A stretch of DNA of 64,000 nucleotides from CBDEFX01 sp965237635 (GCA_965237635.1 CBDEFX010000001.1:806001-870000); one strand, 5' to 3'; positions 24,234 to 33,368 are shown, counted from the stretch's first letter. Notes: generated by a model from the sequence alone, not told the origin. Program-made: numbers and translations.

Positions 24234-26582
24234 TCATGTTACGGCGCTATCGCGGCCACTAGATAACAGGCGCAAGGTGTCCTTGGCCGTTTTCTCTACC
24301 CTCTCCAGAGACCAGGCTATCGGCACCCCATCTCCCCGCTTCCACAGAGGGAGCAGATCGTCGTAGTGAGGCGAGAGCGGGTTGCCCGATTGACCACCTG
24401 GTAATACGAACCGGCTGTCCTCCAAGTTTCCGACGTCAACGACCATCCGAAGTGACGCGATGGCCAAGGGGTTGCCGGTCGGGTCGGTCGATGCCGGTGC
24501 CGCTTGACTAATCGTGTTCGCATCGCCGCCCCAGGGGAACGGGCCGAGGTTGAACACGCGTCTGAGGGCTGCGCGTTCCCCGAAGGGGTGAGACAGCGTC
24601 AAAGTCCGCACTCGACCCCAGGCCCACCGGGCCTGGTCCTTGCCGTAGGCCTCGCGGAGGGCCCTTACCGCCCCAGCTAGGGCATCCTCCACCGCCACGC
24701 TCCATCCCTCGGATACCCAGCCGTCCGGTCGGTCTCTAAGGAGTCGGAGCAGGTGAGCGACGCGTCGTACCGTCAGGAACGTATGAGGGACCAAAGGTGC
24801 AAACCCCTTCCCCATTACCCAGGCCGAGGCGCGAGGCGCTTTAGCCCTCGCGACCCGGAGTGAGATTCGCGATACGAAAAACTCGAACAAGGTGGCGGCA
24901 GGGGAGTCGGCTGCCACGAGGCCATCCCACCGGTCCAGAAGGTCAATGGCCTCAAGTGCGTCGTCGTCACGTGTCGGCGTCTCCAAGATAGAGTCGCGGA
25001 CCTCTCGCCACGGGAGAGACAACTGGTCCATCTGGAGCGCTGAGATCCCAGCGACGTCCCAGTCCTGCCGGGACTCGAGGATCTCGAAGATTCGCGCCGC
25101 GCGGTACCCGTCAATCCAGTCGATACCCAGAAACGGTCCCTCGCCTTCGGGTGTGGGGCGGTTATTGGCCGTTGCCACGATCCCGCCAGCCGGGTTCTCG
25201 ACGTACGGCATCTCGTCGAAGGGTACCGGATAGGTCTCCCAACCTGCATTTGGGTCCCAACCTGGCAGTGGGATGGTCCCCCAACCCTTTCTTCGCCGTG
25301 GGGCCTCTCCTACCAGTTGGGAGCCCATCGTGCCCGACGTATCCGCGTACACCATGTTGAGTGACAAGAACGGCCATTTCTCGAAGTGCCGTCGAAACTG
25401 CTCAAACGACTGGGAACGATGGACCTTCAGCAGCCCCTCTACCGGACGAGGGTCCAGCCACGTCGCTCGAAGCGAGACTGAGCCTATCTCGTCGTCCAGG
25501 GCGGGTCCGACGATCGGGCCGCGCGGCGTGACTACGACCTCCTCGACCACGTCGGCGTCGCCCTTGACATGGATAACCTCCTTGCGCACCTCACAAGGGA
25601 CGAACCCGTCGATCTCTCGGACGCTTCGGCCGTCGGGCCCCATCTCTTCGATAAAGAGGTCGGTGTTGTCTACCATTCCCGCGGTAATTCCCCATGCCGC
25701 CACGTCATTGTGGCCAACAGGGAACACGGGCACCCCAACGAATGTGGCGCCGGCCACAACCCACTCAGGTGTTCGAATGTGAGCCAGGTACCACGAAGGG
25801 GGAAGAGTCGGGGCCAGATGAGCGTCGTTGGCGAGAAGGGGCCTTCCCGTCGCGGTGCGACCGGGGGCCAATGCCCAGTTGTTCGACCCACCGCCCTGAC
25901 CGGTAAGAGCCAGGAGCGACTCGATGTCCTCAGCCAGCCGGTCCAGTGTAGAACCCACAGGAGCGCCGGGCGGAACGGAAACCGGATGCCACTCAGGATA
26001 CGTTGGGTCGAGAGCCGTCAGCGCGTCTGGCCCGTCCTCCTTCAGGATTCGCAGCCGCGCGAGCTCGACATCCCAGTTGGATGCCAGTGCGAAGGACTGC
26101 AGCTTAGAGAGCGAAAGGGCATCGGCGGCCCGGTAAGAGGTAGGCTTCGACCGCAGTAGTGTGAACTCATGCGCCACCCGCTTAGACCCGAGCCTGGAGC
26201 CCTCGTTCACCCCTCTCGCGAAGGCGTCCAGCCTGTCACGATTTTCAGGACTGAGGGCCTCAAGCTGGCGCTCGGCGCTGTTGAGAAAACCTATGCGTCG
26301 GGAGAGCCGGTCTATCGGCAGTCCCCGAGCACCTATCAGCTCTGACAGCGTGCCGCGAGTGACTCGCACCAGTCCTTCGAGCTGGAACGCGCGGTCCTGG
26401 CCCTGGCAAAAGCCCAGACCGTACCAGGCATCGTTCTCCGTTTCGGCTTCGACGTAGGGGATCCCGTAGCCATCGCGCCGGACCACGACGGGCCGGTCGA
26501 CGCCGGGGACCTCGATGGTCCCGGAAGTAGTTGGCAGGCGGCGCCCCAGCAACAGCCGGAACAGCAGCTTCGGAATGTTCAT
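24234..26582 (-). CDS. penicillin acylase family protein (Ntn hydrolase)
   Basis: About 782 residues of the penicillin amidase fold. A precursor is cut autocatalytically so that Ser becomes the N-terminal nucleophile of the beta chain. The likely site is GQGGG|SNNWALAPGRTATG near residue 240. Upstream, ALASNWDVELARLR and GLGFCQGQDRAFQLEGLVR are typical of the alpha chain; downstream, PVGHNDVAAWGITAG and PTPEGEGPFLGIDW with GYRAARI belong to the beta chain. Substrates may be acyl-homoserine lactones, N-acyl amino acids or lactams. The frame is open from GTG 26606, but ATG 26582 gives MNIPKLLFRLLLG, the usual start. No clear signal peptide. Confidence 0.88.
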   Translation of the reverse strand: MNIPKLLFRLLLGRRLPTTSGTIEVPGVDRPVVVRRDGYGIPYVEAETENDAWYGLGFCQGQDRAFQLEGLVRVTRGTLSELIGARGLPIDRLSRRIGFLNSAERQLEALSPENRDRLDAFARGVNEGSRLGSKRVAHEFTLLRSKPTSYRAADALSLSKLQSFALASNWDVELARLRILKEDGPDALTALDPTYPEWHPVSVPPGAPVGSTLDRLAEDIESLLALTGQGGGSNNWALAPGRTATGRPLLANDAHLAPTLPPSWYLAHIRTPEWVVAGATFVGVPVFPVGHNDVAAWGITAGMVDNTDLFIEEMGPDGRSVREIDGFVPCEVRKEVIHVKGDADVVEEVVVTPRGPIVGPALDDEIGSVSLRATWLDPRPVEGLLKVHRSQSFEQFRRHFEKWPFLSLNMVYADTSGTMGSQLVGEAPRRRKGWGTIPLPGWDPNAGWETYPVPFDEMPYVENPAGGIVATANNRPTPEGEGPFLGIDWIDGYRAARIFEILESRQDWDVAGISALQMDQLSLPWREVRDSILETPTRDDDALEAIDLLDRWDGLVAADSPAATLFEFFVSRISLRVARAKAPRASAWVMGKGFAPLVPHTFLTVRRVAHLLRLLRDRPDGWVSEGWSVAVEDALAGAVRALREAYGKDQARWAWGRVRTLTLSHPFGERAALRRVFNLGPFPWGGDANTISQAAPASTDPTGNPLAIASLRMVVDVGNLEDSRFVLPGGQSGNPLSPHYDDLLPLWKRGDGVPIAWSLERVEKTAKDTLRLLSSGRDSAVT

Positions 26583-26622
26583 AGGGTAAGGCTTGCTATG
26601 AAACACCGCCTGTCGACGGGCC

Positions 26623-26651
26623 GTAGAGACGCCCCAGCGGGGCGTCTCTAC
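26623..26651. repeat. perfect copy of a GTAGAGACGCCCC palindromic repeat
   Basis: GTAGAGACGCCCC-AGC-GGGGCGTCTCTAC has perfect 13-bp arms. Four less perfect copies lie at about 39873, 46322, 46405 and 53398, always between genes. This gap (26607-26730) holds nothing else that I recognise. Confidence 0.75.
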
Positions 26652-26730
26652 CCGAACCCGTCCATTTTCCTCCGCAAGCGTGCTAGGGCAACGAGCGTGG
26701 ACGATTCTGCAGGCGGCGAGCCCGTCGTTG

Positions 26731-27429
26731 TCACGCAGCAGGCGAGGCTAGCTGGCTCCGCTGTAACAGAGAGTCGAGCGTAGCCCACTCGACGGTATAA
26801 CCGAAAACACGTGCGAAATGGCGTACCAGGACCGGTATCACCGGACGCACGTCGCTGAGGTCGGGCCGCAGGGCCAACATCGAGGTGACCTTGCCGTCAG
26901 GCATGCCACAGGGCACAATCTGATCGAAGTACGACAGGTCAGGGTCCACGTTGAGCGCAAAGCCGTGAGTCGTGATTCCCCGGCTGACCTTGACTCCGAT
27001 GGCAGCGATCTTTGCGTCCCCAACCCAAGCGCCGGTCGGGCGCTCCACGCTCTCGGATTGGATTCCGAAGTCGGCCAGCGTAGCAACCAGTACGTCTTCA
27101 AGGGCTCTCACGTACTTCAGGGGGCCTCCGCCCCATGCGCGAAGGTCAATGATCGGGTAGCCGACCAGTTGGCCAGGGCCGTGGTAGGTGACCTCCCCTC
27201 CACGGTCGACGTAGTGGACCTCGACGCCCTTTTGATCCAGAACTTCCGGTGTTGCGAGTATGTCCGAGGCGCTGCCGCGACGACCGAGGGTGTAGACGTG
27301 CGGATGCTCGACCAGGAGCAGTACGCTGGGCAACGCGCCTTCGGCCACCAGCGAGTGGAGCCGTTTCTGTAGGTCCCAGGCGCTGCCGTAGCCGACTGTG
27401 TTCAGATCTAAGGCGAAACAACGAGTCAA
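26731..27429 (-). CDS. lipB: lipoyl(octanoyl) transferase
   Basis: A 232-residue LipB that moves octanoyl from acyl carrier protein to the lipoyl domain of E2 subunits. Motifs are LLLVEHPHVYTLGRRG, RGGEVTYHGPGQLVGYPI, IAAIGVKVSRGITTHGFALN with the catalytic Lys, and PCGMPDGKVTSM with the catalytic Cys. The start is TTG 27429, supported by AAAGGGAG upstream and directly after the E2 stop. It is the last gene of the 2-oxoacid dehydrogenase operon, whose E2 is its substrate. Confidence 0.94.
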   Translation of the reverse strand: MTRCFALDLNTVGYGSAWDLQKRLHSLVAEGALPSVLLLVEHPHVYTLGRRGSASDILATPEVLDQKGVEVHYVDRGGEVTYHGPGQLVGYPIIDLRAWGGGPLKYVRALEDVLVATLADFGIQSESVERPTGAWVGDAKIAAIGVKVSRGITTHGFALNVDPDLSYFDQIVPCGMPDGKVTSMLALRPDLSDVRPVIPVLVRHFARVFGYTVEWATLDSLLQRSQLASPAA

Positions 27430-27447
27430 TGCCCGAGCTCCCTTTAG

Positions 27448-28731
27448 CTACATTTCCATGTCCGGTTGGATAGCCTCCAGGCGGCGTTTTACGTCGCCGA
27501 CGAATGCCCCGGCCTCCGCACCGTCGAGGATGCGGTGGTCGAAGGTGAGGCACAGGTTCATGATAGAGCGGATGGCTATGGCGTCGTTCAGGACCACCGG
27601 TCGCTTTACGATGGCCTCGGTGTTTAGGATCGCCGCCTGCGGATAGTTGATCAGGCCCTTGCCGACGACGGAGCCCAACGCGCCGGTATTGTTGACGGTA
27701 AACGTACCGCCCTGGACGTCCGCAAGGGCTAACTTCCCGTTTCGGGCTCTAGTCGCGAGGTCGTTGATAGACTTGGCCAGTGGGGGGACGTCCATGGTGT
27801 CGGCATCGTGGACTACCGGCACGACAAGTCCTTCCGGGGCGGCGACTGCTACGCCGACGTTGATCCGTCGGTTGAGGAGCACCGCGTCCCCACCCCACAT
27901 CGAGTTGACCAGCCGGTTTTCCCTCAAGGATTCGGCGACAGCCTTGACCACGAACGCCAGATAGGTGATGTTGACGCCCTCTCGGCTCTGAAAGTCGTCC
28001 TTAATCCTATTTCGTAGTAGGACGAGATTGGTGACGTCGGCCTCCATAAGGGTCCACGCCTCGGGTATCTGGGTGGCACTCTTGACCATGTTCGCGGCTA
28101 TCATGCGTCGCACGGCCGTTAGGGGGACGCGCTCAATATCCTCGGCCGCACCTGCTGTCGCGTCCGGCGCTGCCGGGACTTCCTTAGCGATAGGTACTTT
28201 ACCGGTGTCGATATAGGCCTGAACATCCTTGCGCGTCACCCGCCCGCCGATACCGGTGCCGGAGAGAAGTGAAACGTCGACGCCATGCTCGGAGGCGAGG
28301 CGCATTACAGCGGGAGAGAACCGAGCTTTGGCCTGAGTGGGATCAGACTCGGTCGCAGCAACGATCGGTCCTCCCGACGCGGTGGGGCCGACAGGCGCGA
28401 CATCCTTTAGAAGGGTGCCGGTGCGGTCGACGACTTCCGACGCCCCCGCGCCTGCCGAGGCCGTCGCAAGAGGCTGCTGTTCGGCAGCGGCCTCCTCTCC
28501 GTCTACCTCGATGTCAGCGATCACACCACCCATCGGAACGGTCTGTCCCTCTTCAGCAAGGATTCTGGAGAGCACACCGGAGACGGGCGAGGGCATCTCC
28601 ATGCTGACCTTGTCCGTGACGACCTCTACCAGCGGATCGTACTTCTCGACCTGATCGCCCACTTGCTTGAGCCACTTGCCTATGATGCCCTCGGTGACTG
28701 ATTCTCCGACCTGGGGCAGCTCGATCTTCAT
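27448..28731 (-). CDS. 2-oxoacid dehydrogenase complex, E2 acyltransferase
   Basis: A 427-residue E2. One lipoyl domain (residues 1-78) has the modified Lys in VEVVTDKVSMEMPS. A linker of about 45 residues is followed by a peripheral subunit-binding domain (FSPAVMRLASEHGVDVSLL, then GTGIGGRVTRKDVQAYI). The catalytic domain ends LTFDHRILDGAEAGAFV with the active-site His. Pyruvate or branched-chain 2-oxoacid specificity cannot be decided. The start is four bases after the stop of the DUF2087 gene. E1 alpha and E1 beta precede it; no E3 gene is seen here. Confidence 0.93.
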   Translation of the reverse strand: MKIELPQVGESVTEGIIGKWLKQVGDQVEKYDPLVEVVTDKVSMEMPSPVSGVLSRILAEEGQTVPMGGVIADIEVDGEEAAAEQQPLATASAGAGASEVVDRTGTLLKDVAPVGPTASGGPIVAATESDPTQAKARFSPAVMRLASEHGVDVSLLSGTGIGGRVTRKDVQAYIDTGKVPIAKEVPAAPDATAGAAEDIERVPLTAVRRMIAANMVKSATQIPEAWTLMEADVTNLVLLRNRIKDDFQSREGVNITYLAFVVKAVAESLRENRLVNSMWGGDAVLLNRRINVGVAVAAPEGLVVPVVHDADTMDVPPLAKSINDLATRARNGKLALADVQGGTFTVNNTGALGSVVGKGLINYPQAAILNTEAIVKRPVVLNDAIAIRSIMNLCLTFDHRILDGAEAGAFVGDVKRRLEAIQPDMEM

Positions 28732-28735
28732 AGTT

Positions 28736-29170
28736 TCACGATCCTACCGGCTTCGTCCATTGTGAATACTCTTCCTTCCTCTGTTGGACCAGTTTCATGC
28801 TTGCGCCGATGGACTCATACACGTCAACCTCGTCAACATCCGGCTCAAACATCCCTTGTCGTAGTCCGGCGTCGGACACTCTATAGACGGTGCCGGACTT
28901 GTCTCTCTCCAAGTATCCCTCATCTACAAGCCAGCGACGAAGGGAGACATGGTCAAGGTCAATCGATTGAGCGATATCAGAGAGCCAGAAGATGAGCCTA
29001 TCGTCGACCTCGGGCTCGCCATATCGGCTTGTCTCGTTCAGAGTCAGGACTACGCTCTTCAAGAGTATGTGTTGGTCCCTTTTCTTGCTCGGGAATCCTG
29101 TTAGCCCGCTTCTCAGACACAGATCCGCGAGGCGTGTCTCGAACTCACTGAGGGTGATAAGAGCTTGCAC
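28736..29170 (-). CDS. DUF2087 domain protein inside the dehydrogenase operon
   Basis: 144 residues. The centre reads FPSKKRDQHILLKSVVLTLN, then YGEPEVDDRLIFWLSDI and HVSLRRWLVDEGYLERDKSG with a TVYRV end, the pattern of DUF2087, a winged-helix-like module often found in putative regulators. The N-terminal 25 and C-terminal 35 residues are not recognised. It lies between E1 beta and E2, coupled to E2 by a four-base gap, so it is made with the complex. A local regulator or an accessory protein is possible; function unknown. Confidence 0.7.
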   Translation of the reverse strand: MQALITLSEFETRLADLCLRSGLTGFPSKKRDQHILLKSVVLTLNETSRYGEPEVDDRLIFWLSDIAQSIDLDHVSLRRWLVDEGYLERDKSGTVYRVSDAGLRQGMFEPDVDEVDVYESIGASMKLVQQRKEEYSQWTKPVGS

Positions 29171-29415
29171 GTGTTACCCTTTTATCCTCTCTACGTAGCA
29201 GGGTGCTAAAGCACCCTTTCGACCATCCCCCTGACCCCCTTCCTGGCCAGGACAGGGGGAAGAAAATGATATCTGAGGGACACCCTCAGACTCCCGGTCC
29301 TTCGACTTCGCTCAGGACAGGCGCCTGGGCTTCGCCCCTCTGCACTCCCCATTTCCATCAGCCTGCCGGTGCTTCGCGTCCTCCGCGTGCTCTGTCGGTG
29401 AGGGCCGCCCGCCGT
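29171..29415. repeat. intergenic hairpins and repeat debris
   Basis: No gene. AGGGTGCT-AA-AGCACCCT (29200-29217) is a perfect hairpin. CCCCCTG and CAGGGGG flank a CCTGGCCAGG palindrome at about 29226-29257. CCTTCGACTTCGCTCAGG near 29301 resembles the dispersed CCTTCGACAGGCTCAGG repeat seen at 54600. The hairpins could reduce read-through between E1 beta and the downstream genes. Confidence 0.5.
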
Positions 29416-30384
29416 TTAGTAGCGGGCGAGCTGGCGGATGGCTTCCGCTATGCTGTTTGAGTCTGGGAGAAACTTCGCTTCCAGCGGTGGGCTGAACGGC
29501 ATCGCTGGGACCTCGGGGCCAGCCAGCCGCATAACGGGGCCGTCCAGGTAGTCGAAGGCCTGCTCTGAGATGATGGCCGCGACCTCGCCGCCTATGCCCC
29601 CGGCCTTGGTATCCTCGTGGACTATGAGGGCCTTGCCGGTCTTCATGACTGAGCTGAGGACCGTCTCTTCGTCCAGGGGACGGAGGGTACGAAGGTCGAC
29701 TACCTCAGCGCTCACCCCCTCCTCGGCCAGACCGCGGGCAGCCTCCAGACAGTAGTGAAGCATTAGCCCGTATGTGATCACGCTGATGTCTTCGCCTTCG
29801 AGCTTGACCTCGGCTTTGCCAATCGGCAGGGTGTACTCAGTCTCGGGGACCTCGCCGCGCACCAGCCGGTAGGTGCGCTTATGCTCAAGGAAGATTACAG
29901 GGTCGTCATCACGTACCGCGCTCTTCAGCAGCCCTTTGGCGTCGTACGGAGTGGCTGGAGTAACGACCTTCAGGCCTGGAGTGTGGGAGAAAAACGCCTC
30001 CACACTCTGGGAGTGGTACAGGCCGCCGCGCACGCCCCCGCCGTAGGGGGACCTCACCACCATAGGTACTCCGACCGCGCCGTTGGTGCCGTACCGCGCC
30101 CGAGCGGCCTCTCCAACAAGCTGGCTGAAGGTGGTCCAGATGAAGTCGGCGAACTGGATCTCGGCGATTGGGCGCATGCCGTTCATCGCGGCACCGATCG
30201 CTATGCCGGCGATGGAGGACTCCGCGAGCGGCGTATCGATCACCCGGTCTTCGCCGAACTCATCGAGGAAGCCGTCGGTGGCCAAGAAGACCCCACCCCT
30301 AGCTGCGATGTCCTCTCCCATGACGAATACCCGTTCGTCACGGGCGATCTCCTCGCGCATGCCGTCGCGTACCGCCTCCAGCAC
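29416..30384 (-). CDS. 2-oxoacid dehydrogenase complex, E1 beta subunit
   Basis: A 322-residue transketolase-like E1 beta. It has VFVMGEDIAARGGVFLATDG, then FGEDRVIDTPLAESSIAGIAI, MRPIAEIQFADFIW, and the C-terminal half with VVDLRTLRPLDEETV and KTGKALIVHEDTKAGG. The GTG at 30384 is the first ordinary start codon, but the family N-terminus (AVKTVLEAVRDGMREE) begins five codons earlier at ATC 30399, six bases after a perfect GGGAGG. Translation may start there. The E1 alpha stop overlaps this ribosome site region. Confidence 0.93.
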   Translation of the reverse strand: MLEAVRDGMREEIARDERVFVMGEDIAARGGVFLATDGFLDEFGEDRVIDTPLAESSIAGIAIGAAMNGMRPIAEIQFADFIWTTFSQLVGEAARARYGTNGAVGVPMVVRSPYGGGVRGGLYHSQSVEAFFSHTPGLKVVTPATPYDAKGLLKSAVRDDDPVIFLEHKRTYRLVRGEVPETEYTLPIGKAEVKLEGEDISVITYGLMLHYCLEAARGLAEEGVSAEVVDLRTLRPLDEETVLSSVMKTGKALIVHEDTKAGGIGGEVAAIISEQAFDYLDGPVMRLAGPEVPAMPFSPPLEAKFLPDSNSIAEAIRQLARY

Positions 30385-30410
30385 CGTCTTTACTGCGATT
30401 GAATACCTCC

Positions 30411-31469
30411 CTAGCCGCCTTCGTCCGAAGTATCAGCGGATCGTGCGTAAACGTGGTCGTAGAAACCCTCTGTCCCCGGATAAGGCGCTGCCTCCACGAA
30501 GTCGGTCGCCTCGTTGACCTCCTTCGCGGCGTCGGCGCGCAGCTTTTCGTCCAGCTCATCGGTCAGGTGACCAAGGTTCGTAAGCTGGCCTCTCAGAATC
30601 TTGAGCGGGTCTCGTTTCCGAGCCTCCTCCAGGTCCTCCTTCGCCCTGTATCGACTGTCGTCGTCGTCGCTAGTGTGAGGAAGGTAGCGTTCTACCCTGG
30701 CCTCAATTAGCGTGGGGCCATATCCGCCACGGGCTCGGGCGGCGGCCTCGGCCGTAGCCTCGTAAACGGCGACGATGTCGGTGCCGTCGATGGCGAACCC
30801 CGGCATACCATAGCCTGCCGCCCGGCCGGCGACGCTGTCCACTGCCATCTGCTTGGACAGCGGCACCGAGATGGCGTACTTGTTGTTCTCGCAGAAGAAG
30901 ATAACCGGCAGCTTATGAATGGCCGCGAAGTTCATACCTTCGTGGCAGTCGCCCACGCTCGCCGCACCGTCGCCGAAGTAGACGATTACGACCGTGTCTT
31001 CGCCACGCATCTTCGATGCCAGGGCGGCGCCGACCGCCTGGGGGATCTGGGTGGCGACCACGTTCGAGAGGTTGATGACGTTGAACTTGGTATAGGCGCC
31101 GTGGACGGGAAACTGACGGGCGCCGCTCAGCGGTTCGCCTTCTTTGCCGAGAAAGCCGAGCATGATCTCCTTGGGGGTCATGCCCAGGCTCAGCGCGACA
31201 GCTAGGTCCCGGTAATAGATGTAGAAGTGGTCCTGCCCTTTGCGTAGCGCGGATACGCTGCCGATCTGGGCAGCCTCATGACCCTGAGCCGACGCGACGA
31301 TGGCCACCTTGCCCTGCCGGTTCAACATCCAGACGCGCTCGTCCAGCGTGCGACAGAGCACCATCTGACGGTACATCTCCAGCAAACGCTGGGTGTCGTC
31401 GAGAGGGTGTTGGGCACTTTCGGCCGCCGTGCTATTCAGCGTAGCGGTCTTTTTCTGGCCGTCTGCCAT
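30411..31469 (-). CDS. 2-oxoacid dehydrogenase complex, E1 alpha subunit
   Basis: A 352-residue thiamine-diphosphate-binding E1 alpha. It shows SAQGHEAAQIGSVSAL at residues 60-75, YYRDLAVALSLGMTP, and the ThDP motif VIVYFGDGAASVGDCHEGMNFAA, followed by FFCENNKYAIS and the phosphorylation-loop region RYLPHTSDDDDSRYR. ATG 31469 (MADGQKK) is chosen; a GTG at 31481 is in frame. It is the first gene of E1 alpha-E1 beta-DUF2087-E2-lipB. Confidence 0.93.
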   Translation of the reverse strand: MADGQKKTATLNSTAAESAQHPLDDTQRLLEMYRQMVLCRTLDERVWMLNRQGKVAIVASAQGHEAAQIGSVSALRKGQDHFYIYYRDLAVALSLGMTPKEIMLGFLGKEGEPLSGARQFPVHGAYTKFNVINLSNVVATQIPQAVGAALASKMRGEDTVVIVYFGDGAASVGDCHEGMNFAAIHKLPVIFFCENNKYAISVPLSKQMAVDSVAGRAAGYGMPGFAIDGTDIVAVYEATAEAAARARGGYGPTLIEARVERYLPHTSDDDDSRYRAKEDLEEARKRDPLKILRGQLTNLGHLTDELDEKLRADAAKEVNEATDFVEAAPYPGTEGFYDHVYARSADTSDEGG

Positions 31470-31595
31470 GGACCTCCCCACAAGGCGCTAATGGGCCGCA
31501 GCCCCTACCTCGCACAACAGGCCAATTATAGGGGCGCGTCGAGGTGCAAGTCAAAACGCGGGTCGGGCCACCGGCCGGGGCGAATCACACGTATC

Positions 31596-32276
31596 TCAGG
31601 TTGCCCGCTCGATGTTCCGGAAGCGGTAGCCGACCTGCCAGACGGTCTCGATGAAGGTGTGGTCAGCATCTTCGATCTTGCTGCGCAGGCGCCTGATGTG
31701 CACGTCGACCGTGCGGGTGCCGCCGAGGTAGTCGTATCCCCAAATCCGGCTAAGGAGCGCCTCCCTCGTGAAGACCCTACCCGGATTTGAGGCCATCAGC
31801 AACAGAAGCTCGTACTCCTTGAGCCGCAGGTTGAGGCGCCTGCCGTTCAACGACACCTCGTAGTTGGCAGGATTGATGACGAGATCGCCCACGCGGACCG
31901 CCTCACCAGCGTCCGGTGACTTTCTCCGGCTGAGCACACGCTTCGTCCGGGTCACCAGCTCGTCGGGCCTGGGCGGGCTGACGAGGAAGTCGTCGACGCC
32001 CAGGCCGGCGTCGAAGTGAGATACCCTGTCTTCCGGCACTAGCGCGATGACGGGGACTTGTAGCTCGGCGCAACGTCGCACGCAGTCTTCAACCTCAAAC
32101 GTGGGCATGGAGCCGATGTCGAGGAGAGCCACACTCGGCATGTCGTCGGCCGTGATCGTATCGAGGAGCGCCTCGCTGGCGACCAAGATAGGGTCGATGC
32201 CATGGTCCCTGAGCGTCGCCATGAAGCCAGGCTCTAGGTGGTCAGGTTGTGAGAAGGGTACCGGTCTCGTTGACAT
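31596..32276 (-). CDS. OmpR/PhoB-type response regulator with degenerate receiver
   Basis: About 226 residues. The C-terminal half (from about 125) is a clear winged-helix DNA-binding domain: LNLRLKEYELLLLMASNPGR, TREALLSRIWGYDYLGGTRT, then VDVHIRRLRSKIEDADHTFI and ETVWQVGYRF. The N-terminal half has the receiver length and ends VDDFLVSPPRPDELVTRTKR. The phosphate-binding Lys of the usual KP motif is Ser, and the early acidic pair is missing; VALLDIGSMP may hold the phospho-acceptor position. It probably works without phosphorylation. No histidine kinase is adjacent. The frame is open upstream; ATG 32276 fits best. Confidence 0.85.
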   Translation of the reverse strand: MSTRPVPFSQPDHLEPGFMATLRDHGIDPILVASEALLDTITADDMPSVALLDIGSMPTFEVEDCVRRCAELQVPVIALVPEDRVSHFDAGLGVDDFLVSPPRPDELVTRTKRVLSRRKSPDAGEAVRVGDLVINPANYEVSLNGRRLNLRLKEYELLLLMASNPGRVFTREALLSRIWGYDYLGGTRTVDVHIRRLRSKIEDADHTFIETVWQVGYRFRNIERAT

Positions 32277-32347
32277 GAACCGCCTCGCCGGATTGTGAAC
32301 GCAAAGTGTATCAGTTGTCAGAAGTAGCCGAGCCCTTGCCGCACGGG

Positions 32348-33220
32348 CTATTCGGGCTCGGGAGGGGCGTCGGTCTCGATGGGCACCCCGGTCGAGTTGC
32401 CCCACTCCATCCAAGAGCCGTCGTAGTTGCGCACCCGAGGATAGCCCAACAAGTACTCCAGAACGAACCAACTGTAGGAGGCTCTCACGCCGAGGCGGCA
32501 GTAGGGAATCACCTCGTCGCTGGGTTCGATACCTCTCTCAGCATACAAAGTGCGCAACTCCTGAGCAGGCCTGAAGCTACCGTCCTCGGTCGCGCCGTCA
32601 TCCCACGGGACGTGGACTGCGCCGGGGATACGGCCTTTCCGATAGATTCCGGCCTGGTCGGTGCCCGCCGACGAAGCCAGCAGGCCGGCGTACTCTTCTG
32701 AAGACCGTGTGTCCAGTAGCTTGACTAATGGCTTAGACAGGCTGCCGACGATGTAGTCCTTCATTGCTCTGACCGACCGGTCGGGCACCGAGGCTTTGTA
32801 TGTCTTTGGCGCCGGGCTGGGCGTGTCTGTAGTAAGCGGGCAGGCCTCGGCTATCCACTTTTTTCGTCCTCCGTTCATCAGGCGGACGTCCTTGTGCCGA
32901 TAGTACTTGAGGACCCAGAACCCCCAGGTCGCGGAACGGTTGTTCCCGTCGCCATAGAGCACAATCGTGGTCTCATTATCGATACCGGACCGCGCCAAGA
33001 GGGCTTCCACCTGGGCAATGCCAGGGATGTCACGCTTCACCGGGTCTTCGAGGTCAGTGTGGAGGCCCCAGCCGACCGCTCCTGGGACGTGGCCCTGATT
33101 GTAGCCGGCTTCGAGGTCTGTGTTGACTTCAACGACAACCACGGTAGGGTCGTTCTGCGCGTGCTCAGCGACCCAGTCGGTGGAAACGATGACTTCAGGA
33201 CGAGCGTAGGACTCGGTCAA
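32348..33220 (-). CDS. sseA: thiosulfate/3-mercaptopyruvate sulfurtransferase
   Basis: A 290-residue protein with two rhodanese domains. The inactive N-terminal one has VVVVEVNTDLEAGYNQGHVP. The catalytic one has VKLLDTRSSEEYAG and the active loop VIPYCRLGVRASYSWFVLEY with the sulfur-carrying Cys. The loop resembles thiosulfate:cyanide types, but the loop alone does not settle thiosulfate versus mercaptopyruvate. The start is TTG 33220 with AAGGAG seven bases before. It is divergent from arsR. Confidence 0.9.
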   Translation of the reverse strand: MTESYARPEVIVSTDWVAEHAQNDPTVVVVEVNTDLEAGYNQGHVPGAVGWGLHTDLEDPVKRDIPGIAQVEALLARSGIDNETTIVLYGDGNNRSATWGFWVLKYYRHKDVRLMNGGRKKWIAEACPLTTDTPSPAPKTYKASVPDRSVRAMKDYIVGSLSKPLVKLLDTRSSEEYAGLLASSAGTDQAGIYRKGRIPGAVHVPWDDGATEDGSFRPAQELRTLYAERGIEPSDEVIPYCRLGVRASYSWFVLEYLLGYPRVRNYDGSWMEWGNSTGVPIETDAPPEPE

Positions 33221-33339
33221 TGAACGGCTCCTTGCTAACGCTCCACGAATATATGGGAGATGGGCGCCGGAATCAAGCCCCCGTGGTCCTTACAGCCAGG
33301 CGCGACGCCCGCATCGGAAAGAGACAAGAGATTGTAGGC

Positions 33340-33368
33340 TTGACACGACGGGACGCTTATCATAAAAT
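33340..33368 (+). promoter_or_regulatory. arsR-arsM promoter
   Basis: TTGACA (33340-33345), 17-base spacer, TAAAAT (33363-33368). An A/T-rich tract TAATCGGAAAAATACGAT follows directly, with ATCG and CGAT as short inverted arms, a likely site for the ArsR repressor made by the first gene. Confidence 0.65.
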
